A stretch of 43,285 bases of DNA from a virus: the IMG/VR virus record IMGVR_UViG_3300039210_000339, positions 1 through 43,285 of that record; one strand, given 5' to 3'. This document shows, piece after piece, positions 1-5,135 of the stretch. The position numbers and the translations under genes were made by a program. Position 1 is the stretch's first letter. Each line of letters starts with the position of its first letter. The notes beneath the pieces are model-generated. The model was not told the DNA's origin and did not search any database. It worked only from the letters and a program-made list of their open reading frames with translations.

Positions 1-11
1 CGACAAAAGGT

Positions 12-302
12 TTGAAAAAATTAAACACTTATCAAAAAAGTAAAGAAGAAAAAATTGACAGCGCAAGCATTGGAATATTCGATCATTCAGAGATAATCGA
101 TTCTGTAATCACGCACACAAAAGAAATAGTAAGCAATAAAAGTAATAAAGAAAACAAAGGGTGGGTTGCAGATTTATTTGGAGGCGCAGTAAGTAAAATA
201 GTGTACATCGTTTCGGGTGTAACTATTTTAGGTATCGTGATTTTTATAATAGTCTTGATTGTAAGACACCGGAGAAAAGTTAAACTAAGATCAGTAACAT
301 GA
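12..302 (+). CDS. small membrane protein, possibly 5'-truncated
   Basis: A 96-residue product if it starts at the TTG at 12, but the frame stays open to the window edge, so the real start may lie upstream. Residues about 1-60 are polar and lysine-rich. Residues about 62-85 form one strong hydrophobic membrane segment, followed by a basic tail (RHRRK). It heads a block ending in the lysozyme-like gene at 2600, so a holin or spanin-like role is possible but not shown. Its stop overlaps the next start (ATGA), indicating translational coupling. Confidence 0.6.
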   Translation: MKKLNTYQKSKEEKIDSASIGIFDHSEIIDSVITHTKEIVSNKSNKENKGWVADLFGGAVSKIVYIVSGVTILGIVIFIIVLIVRHRRKVKLRSVT

Positions 303-394
303 GCCAGGCAAAATTTATAGCAGTAATAATAATGATTATCCTTATTGTATTTGTGTTAATCGGGCTGGCATGGGTTAACAATGTAAAACAGTAA
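299..394 (+). CDS. 31-residue single-pass membrane peptide
   Basis: The start ATG at 299 overlaps the previous stop as ATGA. The 31-residue product is almost entirely one hydrophobic helix (about residues 5-25) with the short polar end NNVKQ. It is too short for automatic callers. Translational coupling to the preceding membrane protein and its position in the lysis block suggest a lysis accessory or holin-like peptide; this is inference only. Confidence 0.5.
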   Translation: MSQAKFIAVIIMIILIVFVLIGLAWVNNVKQ

Positions 395-424
395 ACAATT
401 TTTCAAACAAATAAAATTAAAATT

Positions 425-910
425 ATGAAACATTTATTTTTCTTATTGTCAATCGCATTCTCATTAAATGTGTCTGCGCAAAGTCCTTTTAAACGATTAG
501 CCCGTCCTGAAATGAAGTACGGTCTTTCAATGGTAGGCGCAGCACCTATTACTCAAATTGCATGGCGAATCAGCGTACCTACCGTAGGATACCTTTATAC
601 AAAAGGGAAAAGTCAAGTTGCAACATCGTTGGGCTTTGGCTGGAATAAATGCGTATGGGATACCGCAAAGGGTGGTAGCTGGTACACACAAATTGGTTTT
701 AATGCAATTATTATTGGAGGTGGTACTATTGCTCCCAACCCTACTGATCTTGCAACAGTTATGTCAGTTGGATTTTCAGTTGTCTTTTTAAGAGGTCATC
801 TTGGTATTTCTCCGGTTTATAATATACCAAAAGCAGGACAACCAACGGGTATTCGTCAAAATCTTGGAATATTTGTAAATACAACAATACCTATATTTCC
901 GCTAAATTAA
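425..910 (+). CDS. secreted protein of unknown function, beta-rich
   Basis: 161 residues with a clear signal peptide: a hydrophobic core at residues about 4-14 and a SAQ cleavage site near residue 19. The mature part has alternating hydrophobic and small residues and a glycine-rich centre (IIIGGGTI), consistent with a beta-barrel or beta-sandwich that ends up in the periplasm or outer membrane. I do not recognise the family. An outer-membrane protein in a phage accessory block could alter the host surface, but nothing in the sequence proves it. Confidence 0.7.
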   Translation: MKHLFFLLSIAFSLNVSAQSPFKRLARPEMKYGLSMVGAAPITQIAWRISVPTVGYLYTKGKSQVATSLGFGWNKCVWDTAKGGSWYTQIGFNAIIIGGGTIAPNPTDLATVMSVGFSVVFLRGHLGISPVYNIPKAGQPTGIRQNLGIFVNTTIPIFPLN

Positions 911-915
911 TTTTT

Positions 916-1104
916 ATGAGATGGCAAAATATTGATACACCAAAAAAAATAATTAACCCTCGCCGCTACAATCGCCTGTCAGACGAAGAAAAGAAAAAAT
1001 GGAAAGAATATGATGAAAGGAAAGTGGATCACGCCGACCTACTTAATGTATTAGGCGGCGGTCTATTGGGGGAAGATTCTGATGATAATTCAGATGAAGA
1101 TTAA
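916..1104 (+). CDS. small charged hypothetical protein
   Basis: 62 residues, starting 6 bases after the previous stop. The N-terminal half is basic (KKIINPRRYNR, EEKKKWKEYDERK) and the C-terminus is very acidic (GEDSDDNSDED). A GGGLLG turn separates them. No family recognised. Confidence 0.6.
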   Translation: MRWQNIDTPKKIINPRRYNRLSDEEKKKWKEYDERKVDHADLLNVLGGGLLGEDSDDNSDED

Positions 1105-1110
1105 AAAAAT

Positions 1111-1356
1111 ATGGTAAAGACAAAATTAAAATTAGAAAATGTAAGGCAATTTAAGACACAATTAATGCAGGCAAGCCCAGGGCAGATAGTGTTGGTAATT
1201 GATAATACCGAAGAAATAAGAGTTGTAGTTCTTGGAAATCTTGACGGCGATGGGAAATTTACAAATCAGCAAGTGGGTGCAAATTGGGTAGTGGATTCGT
1301 TAGATGGATTTATCGCTTTAGAAAGCGGGTCTGAAATTAAAATAATTCAACGGTGA
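1111..1356 (+). CDS. small hypothetical protein
   Basis: 81 residues, starting 7 bases after the preceding gene. Predicted soluble, mixed alpha/beta, with no membrane segment or signal. It probably belongs to the same transcription unit as its neighbours. No family recognised. Confidence 0.6.
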   Translation: MVKTKLKLENVRQFKTQLMQASPGQIVLVIDNTEEIRVVVLGNLDGDGKFTNQQVGANWVVDSLDGFIALESGSEIKIIQR

Positions 1357-1378
1357 ATTAAAACAAAATAAAAGTATT

Positions 1379-2134
1379 ATGCAAGACTTAAAATTAGGCA
1401 AAACACCTGCCCGTAAGGCAGTAAAATTTAAACTTAGAGATTTTGTTGATTTCTCACAACTTCCAAAACCTCCAAACAATTTTGGACACGAGAATTTAAT
1501 CGAAAGAAAAAGTTGGGGAATGCTCGGTAACGATGTTGCGGGCGATTGTGTTTTTGCTGGTGCAGCCCATGAAACTATGATGTGGAACTTATGTGGTGGT
1601 AAGATTGCAAAATTTGATGATGCTTCTACTCTTAAAAATTATTCAGCAGTAACGGGTTACAATCCTAAAGATCCAAATACAGATCAAGGTACTGATATGA
1701 AGACTGCCGCCGAATATAGAAGAACGACAGGTATAATTGATGCAAAGGGAGTGATACATAAAGTAGAGGCTTACTTAGATATTGATGCCGGAAACTTACA
1801 GGAACATTATGTAGCAATGTATTTATTTGGGGCAGTGGGTATAGGTATTCGTTTTCCTGCGACCGCAATGGATCAATTTAAAGCCGGCAAAGTATGGAAG
1901 GTGGTACGCGGTGGCTCACCAATAGAGGGAGGTCATTATGTACCCATGGTAGCCAAAAGAACATTTTTACAATGCGTTACCTGGGGGCAAACACAACCTC
2001 TTTCAAATTCATTTTTCTCAACATATAATGACGAGAGTATAACATACGTAAGCAAAGAAATGCTTACCAATAATAAGTCACCTGAAGGATTTGATTCTGA
2101 TGGTTTGATAAAAGCATTAAGTCAATTAAAATGA
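1379..2134 (+). CDS. papain-like / C39-like cysteine peptidase domain protein
   Basis: 251 residues. The motif GNDVAGDCVFAGAAH (Cys57) has the form of the nucleophile region of papain-fold peptidases. The second motif EGGHYVPMVAK supplies His186, and TWGQ (about residues 201-204) fits the third active-site position. Similar GND-x-x-GDC proteins are common in tailed phages as uncharacterised peptidase-like proteins. There is no signal peptide. It sits four genes upstream of the lysozyme, so cell-wall cleavage or a virion-associated role are both possible. The stop overlaps the next start (ATGA). Fold assignment is fairly secure; substrate unknown. Confidence 0.7.
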   Translation: MQDLKLGKTPARKAVKFKLRDFVDFSQLPKPPNNFGHENLIERKSWGMLGNDVAGDCVFAGAAHETMMWNLCGGKIAKFDDASTLKNYSAVTGYNPKDPNTDQGTDMKTAAEYRRTTGIIDAKGVIHKVEAYLDIDAGNLQEHYVAMYLFGAVGIGIRFPATAMDQFKAGKVWKVVRGGSPIEGGHYVPMVAKRTFLQCVTWGQTQPLSNSFFSTYNDESITYVSKEMLTNNKSPEGFDSDGLIKALSQLK

Positions 2135-2310
2135 CGCCTATAACAATAAAAGAAGTAAACGACTGGATGAATGACCCAATGATTGCACCGGGCGCAGAAA
2201 GTGATTACTGGGCTACAATGCTAATCGATAATCCTACCGCTTTGCAAAACTTTGATTTAGTCGTAGCCTTTTTGTGGATAAGAAAATATATAATGTCACT
2301 AACAGCATAA
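2131..2310 (+). CDS. 59-residue hypothetical protein
   Basis: Starts at the ATG that overlaps the stop of the peptidase gene (ATGA) and ends 3 bases before the next gene. The product has an acidic N-terminal half (NDWMNDPMIAPGAESDYW) and a short hydrophobic C-terminal stretch (LVVAFLWIRKYIM). Translational coupling suggests it works with the peptidase, but no family is recognised. Confidence 0.55.
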   Translation: MTPITIKEVNDWMNDPMIAPGAESDYWATMLIDNPTALQNFDLVVAFLWIRKYIMSLTA

Positions 2311-2313
2311 AAA

Positions 2314-2577
2314 ATGAAAAAAATAATCTTAGCTATCGTTTTGTTGACGTCAACAAAATGTTCGTTTGCACAAAAAGTAGAAACGAAAAAAGACACTCTT
2401 ATAATCACAGGTTATGAGAGTATAAATTTTATAAAAATTGCAGATAAAGTTTATAAGATAAAAGTGGAATTGGAAGTGGTACCTGAAAATAGAAACTGGT
2501 TTTCGGGTGATTCAACCAATTTAATTAAGCATAACTGGTTTATACGATCTAACGGTAGTCGAATAACCGATTTATAA
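2314..2577 (+). CDS. small secreted protein
   Basis: 87 residues with a signal peptide (hydrophobic residues 4-12, then KCSFAQ; cleavage near residue 20, possibly a lipoprotein-like Cys at 16). The mature part is short and charged, with a probable small beta-domain. It lies directly upstream of the endolysin, a position where phages often carry spanin or periplasmic lysis helpers. That role is inference. Confidence 0.6.
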   Translation: MKKIILAIVLLTSTKCSFAQKVETKKDTLIITGYESINFIKIADKVYKIKVELEVVPENRNWFSGDSTNLIKHNWFIRSNGSRITDL

Positions 2578-2599
2578 ATATCAAAAAAAGCAAAGTTAA

Positions 2600-3136
2600 A
2601 TGACACCACAACAAACAAGGCAGCAGCTTTTTGACAGCATGATAATTAAGCCAGAGCTTAATAATATCATTGAAAAAAAAACTTCTTCAATGATTGATAA
2701 TAAAGATATTTATCAAGCAATTGCAGATGCGGTTAATAAAGATATGCCCTGGTATTGCGTGGCTGTTATTCACGAATTAGAATGTAACCAAGACTTTTAT
2801 AAATATTTAGGTAATGGACAGGATCTGTCTAAAGTAACAACAATAGTTCCCAAAGGCCGTGGGCCATTTATAGATTTTGAATCCGGTGCAATTGATGCTT
2901 TGAATCAGGTCGCGTTTGATAAAATGAGCGACTGGAGCTTAGGCCACCTTCTGTCAATGATAGAAGGTTATAACGGTTTCGGTTATGAAGTTTATCATAA
3001 TATGCCAAGTCCGTACTTATGGGCAGGAACGCAATTTTATGTTAAAGGAAAATACACTTCAGACGGACATTTTGATCCTGCGACAGTGAGTAGTCAAATA
3101 GGAGTAGCATTATTATTAAAGAAATTAATTAATTAA
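2600..3136 (+). CDS. lysozyme-like endolysin
   Basis: 178 residues, the best candidate endolysin. The signature is MPWYCVAVIHELECNQDF followed by GNGQDLSKVTTIVPKGRGPF and a FESGAIDAL segment. This matches a phage lysozyme-type family whose members read roughly VIHxLE...HLHNGDPL...VPxGRP...SAxDAL. Glu59 or Glu61 in the HELE stretch would be the catalytic acid. No signal peptide, so a holin is expected; the small membrane proteins at 12-394 are candidates. It is the last gene of the block and is followed by a hairpin terminator. Confidence 0.75.
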   Translation: MTPQQTRQQLFDSMIIKPELNNIIEKKTSSMIDNKDIYQAIADAVNKDMPWYCVAVIHELECNQDFYKYLGNGQDLSKVTTIVPKGRGPFIDFESGAIDALNQVAFDKMSDWSLGHLLSMIEGYNGFGYEVYHNMPSPYLWAGTQFYVKGKYTSDGHFDPATVSSQIGVALLLKKLIN

Positions 3137-3171
3137 CGAGGTCTTTTTTTTCATTTATGGATTTAGGACAC

Positions 3172-3195
3172 AGCCCTGGGTTTCTACCCGGGGCT
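3172..3195. terminator. hairpin terminator after the lysis block
   Basis: AGCCCTGGGT and ACCCGGGGCT form a 10-bp stem with one G-T pair and a TTCT loop, followed by a T/A-rich run on the plus strand. It ends the endolysin operon and, in the other direction, lies just downstream of the minus-strand gene at 3199-3318. Confidence 0.7.
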
Positions 3196-3198
3196 TAT

Positions 3199-3318
3199 TT
3201 ATTTTATTATGCCCAGCAACCATAAAATAAAGCCAACCACCACTATAACAGCAGCCACCAGTAAGGTAATACCCATCCAGCCTTTCACACTTTTTTTTGG
3301 ATCATCATAAATTCCCAT
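3199..3318 (-). CDS. 39-residue membrane peptide
   Basis: A short minus-strand frame (ATG complement at 3316-3318). The N-terminus is polar (MGIYDDPKKSVKGW) and is followed by one hydrophobic helix (about residues 16-37). Composition and topology look like a real small membrane protein rather than chance. It is in the same direction as the antirepressor block but separated from it by terminator-like hairpins, so it needs its own promoter. Function unknown; a superinfection-exclusion or lysis role is possible. Confidence 0.5.
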   Translation of the reverse strand: MGIYDDPKKSVKGWMGITLLVAAVIVVVGFILWLLGIIK

Positions 3319-3336
3319 ACTGCAATATAAAATTCA

Positions 3337-3374
3337 TTTGTCCTTTTTCAATCATCCTTATAAAATCACTTTTG
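3337..3374 (+). promoter_or_regulatory. orphan late-type promoter (copy 1 of 7)
   Basis: TTTG at 3337-3340 within TTTGTCCTTTTT, then exactly 26 bp, then CACTTTTG at 3367-3374. This is the same arrangement as the promoters before the tail and head genes. No plus-strand gene follows; a hairpin is met 35 bp downstream. It could make a small RNA of roughly 55-60 nt or an antisense transcript to the antirepressor. Confidence 0.55.
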
Positions 3375-3408
3375 GCACTGGTTTAGAATTTTTTTTTATA
3401 AGTAAATA

Positions 3409-3435
3409 AAAATGCCCGTGATTAGCGGGCATTTT
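3409..3435. terminator. bidirectional hairpin terminator
   Basis: AAAATGCCCG and CGGGCATTTT form a perfect 10-bp stem with a 7-nt loop. It can stop minus-strand transcription from the antirepressor gene, and plus-strand transcription from the orphan promoter at 3337. A second, weaker hairpin lies at about 3441-3473. Confidence 0.7.
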
Positions 3436-3480
3436 GCATGGGCAACCATTTGCTGTACTGCAAACAGTTGGCTAATTTTT

Positions 3481-4068
3481 TTAGTCAGCCGTTGTCTCTA
3501 CAGACAATGGTTGCTTCTCTGATTGCCAAAGTTCCAACTGGCTTGTAACAATATCTTCATCAGATTTGCGCAACGATTTATTTTCCTTTTTTATTTTATC
3601 TTCCAACGCTTCAATCTCTACTTCAAGCTCTACAGCTAATGGAACTTTTGGTAAATTGGCCAACTCTGCTTTCTTCTTTTCCAATTCAACTTCTAACTGC
3701 GTTTTTACCTTAAGCATTTTTGTACGCTCTGTTAGTGCCCCATGAAAATAATTGTACAAAAGCTCGTAGCATTTCCATTTGTAAGCCTTTAGTTCTTTAC
3801 TTTCTGATTGGATTGACATAAGCCATCCATAAATAAAAAACTCAGGTAAACAGGCCCATCCTCTGGCCTGATCACCGGGTACCTGCATTTGCTGTGTAGC
3901 AAACGCAGGTCCCAAAATGTCATCTTCTTTTATGTTCTGAAATTGGCGATTATAGTTCACGCCTAAAGCTTCGCAAATTGGTTTTATGGCAATATACCAA
4001 GCGCCATTTGCGGTAATAAAATAAACTTTCTTTTCATTGAATTCGAGAAATTTTTTAAGATTGTTCAT
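3481..4068 (-). CDS. phage antirepressor, P22 AR N-terminal domain type
   Basis: 195 residues. Residues about 15-60 (WYIAIKPICEALGVNYNRQF, then IKEDDILG) match the P22 antirepressor N-terminal domain (P22_AR_N), which continues through GWACLPEFFIYGWLM to about residue 110. The rest is a charged coiled coil (KKKAEL, EVEIEALEDKIKKE). In the family, antirepressors bind and inactivate phage repressors to trigger induction. The gene is transcribed away from the SHOCT gene and lies near operator-like boxes resembling those at the repressor gene, which supports a role in the lysogeny switch. Confidence 0.8.
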   Translation of the reverse strand: MNNLKKFLEFNEKKVYFITANGAWYIAIKPICEALGVNYNRQFQNIKEDDILGPAFATQQMQVPGDQARGWACLPEFFIYGWLMSIQSESKELKAYKWKCYELLYNYFHGALTERTKMLKVKTQLEVELEKKKAELANLPKVPLAVELEVEIEALEDKIKKENKSLRKSDEDIVTSQLELWQSEKQPLSVETTAD

Positions 4069-4095
4069 GATTGTTTTTTTTAAGAGTTTAATAAT

Positions 4096-4551
4096 TTACT
4101 TACTATCCGGCTCCGGCGTGTAATACATATTACGTACTACCCAGCCCATCCTTACATAAAAATTAATCAGATCAATAGGCATCCTTACCTCATCATCATC
4201 CATCTCATAAAAATCGTTAACGGCTGATAAAAACATAGAATCAAATACTTCCTGTAACGTTTGGTTCTCCTGATCGTGCTGAAAATCAAGGAAAACCTTG
4301 TTCATGGCTACTTCTAAGCCTGTAAGGCTTGATACGATACCTTCGTATTCGTTTTTGGGTTGTTGGTTAATGGCATGTAAGCCACTGTTTTTGCGGTGTG
4401 TTGCATTGTAAATAAAATTTAAGATGAAAAAATAGCCGGTCACTGCAACACACCTACATGACATAGATAGGCGGGACTTACACCCGATTGCCGGCTTTAA
4501 TTTTAATTTCCTAATTGAATTTGTGATTAACATGATGATGTGTTGCATCAC
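4096..4551 (-). CDS. hypothetical partner of the antirepressor; start uncertain
   Basis: The frame runs 151 codons, but only the last 90 or so look protein-like (an acidic helical region including EVRMPIDLINFYVRMGW). The first 60 codons cover a strongly structured stretch and have odd composition, so they are probably an untranslated leader. An alternative start is the ATG at 4406 in the other frame, preceded by an A/T-rich Bacteroidetes-type initiation region. That frame reads MQHTAKTVAYMPLTNNPK and would join this one by a -1 slip at the five-A run (complement of 4352-4356). It is co-directional with the antirepressor 28 bp downstream. Confidence 0.5.
   Translation of the reverse strand: MMQHIIMLITNSIRKLKLKPAIGCKSRLSMSCRCVAVTGYFFILNFIYNATHRKNSGLHAINQQPKNEYEGIVSSLTGLEVAMNKVFLDFQHDQENQTLQEVFDSMFLSAVNDFYEMDDDEVRMPIDLINFYVRMGWVVRNMYYTPEPDSK
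4395..4505 (-). promoter_or_regulatory. structured leader, possible attenuator
   Basis: On the minus strand AGCCGG (complement 4491-4496) pairs with CCGGCT (complement 4434-4439) and is followed by ATTTTTT, like a terminator. Inside is a CGGG/CCCG hairpin (4472-4486). One inner segment, GGTGTGTTGCA (complement 4444-4454), can instead pair with TGCAACACACC (complement 4395-4405), which contains the ATG at 4406. The two pairings look mutually exclusive. Inference from base pairing only. Confidence 0.4.
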
Positions 4552-4554
4552 AAA
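4520..4554. promoter_or_regulatory. inverted repeat, possible operator
   Basis: TTTGTGAT (4520-4527) and ATCACAAA (4547-4554) are perfect inverted arms. They enclose a second, nested palindrome TGATG-TGTTG-CATCA. It sits at the upstream edge of the minus-strand antirepressor leader. Confidence 0.35.
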
Positions 4555-4613
4555 CGTAGGAACATTTATTAAACCGGCAAATTATTTTTTGGGAAGAGTG
4601 TGCATGGAGAATG

Positions 4614-4712
4614 TTACAAGTTTTTATACAGGTTGTTCTCCTGTGTTAATTGTTACATAAACGTAATACAATGTTTTTTATATTGCAAATATTACTTAGC
4701 TTGTATTACAAA
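4614..4712. promoter_or_regulatory. repressor-type boxes between divergent genes
   Basis: Contains TGTTACAAG (about 4614), GTTACATAAACGTAATA (4652-4668) and TGTATTACAAAAC (about 4700-4712). The central box matches GTAACGTAAACGTAATA at 16771-16787 in 15 of 17 positions. It lies between the minus-strand antirepressor block and the plus-strand SHOCT gene, so one protein could control both. Confidence 0.5.
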
Positions 4713-4723
4713 ACTTTAACATT

Positions 4724-5017
4724 ATGGGAGTGCTAATCGTTTACTTATTTTTTGCAATAATAGTTGGTGTCATTGGCGATACAAGAACATTAGGTTTTTG
4801 GGGAGCCTTTTTATTATCGTTAGTTTTAACGCCTGTAGTTGGTTTAATAATTTGTATTCTTTATCCTGATAAAGCCGCTGCTGCCAAAAGGTTGAAAGAT
4901 GCAAACCGTGGCACAGTAAGCATTGCAGATGAACTAACAAAAATAGCGCAGCTTCGTGCAGATAATTTAATTACCGACAGGGAATACCAACGCCTCAGAA
5001 ATAATTTAATTAATTAA
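4724..5017 (+). CDS. membrane protein with C-terminal SHOCT domain
   Basis: 97 residues. Two hydrophobic helices (about residues 2-18 and 24-47) are followed by a linker and a C-terminal SHOCT-like motif (IADELTKIAQLRADNLITDREYQRLRNNLI, read in parts). SHOCT is a short oligomerisation or interaction domain. The gene has its own terminator and faces the antirepressor block across repressor-type boxes. A small membrane protein expressed under repressor control is a fair candidate for superinfection exclusion, but this is inference. Confidence 0.65.
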   Translation: MGVLIVYLFFAIIVGVIGDTRTLGFWGAFLLSLVLTPVVGLIICILYPDKAAAAKRLKDANRGTVSIADELTKIAQLRADNLITDREYQRLRNNLIN

Positions 5018-5020
5018 TTT

Positions 5021-5049
5021 ATATTCGCACTGCGAACAGTTACGAATAT
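5021..5049. repeat. hairpin related to the element at 34313
   Basis: ATATTCG (5021-5027) pairs with CGAATAT (5043-5049); inside, ACTG-CGAA-CAGT forms a tetraloop hairpin. The segment TGCGAACAGTTACGAATA closely resembles the left arm of the cloverleaf-like element at 34313. Confidence 0.5.
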
Positions 5050-5052
5050 TTC

Positions 5053-5078
5053 AGCCACCCTCACCGGTGGCTTTTTTC
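5053..5078 (+). terminator. intrinsic terminator after the SHOCT gene
   Basis: AGCCACC (5053-5059) and GGTGGCT (5066-5072) form a 7-bp stem followed by a run of T residues. It isolates the SHOCT gene from the tail operon, whose promoter starts two bases later. Confidence 0.8.
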
Positions 5079-5079
5079 A

Positions 5080-5117
5080 TTTGTCCTTTTTACCCTCTTT
5101 ATACTACTGCACTTTTG
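5080..5117 (+). promoter_or_regulatory. late promoter before tape measure gene (copy 2 of 7)
   Basis: TTTG at 5080-5083 in TTTGTCCTTTTT, 26 bp, then CACTTTTG at 5110-5117. The start codon at 5136 lies 18 nt beyond the -7 box. Confidence 0.7.
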
Positions 5118-5135
5118 GATTAAATAAATAATCCT

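Noticed and set aside
4434-4496. Known riboswitch in the antirepressor leader
   Set aside because: A GGGTGTAAGTCCC stretch superficially recalls cobalamin riboswitch parts, but the other conserved boxes are absent.
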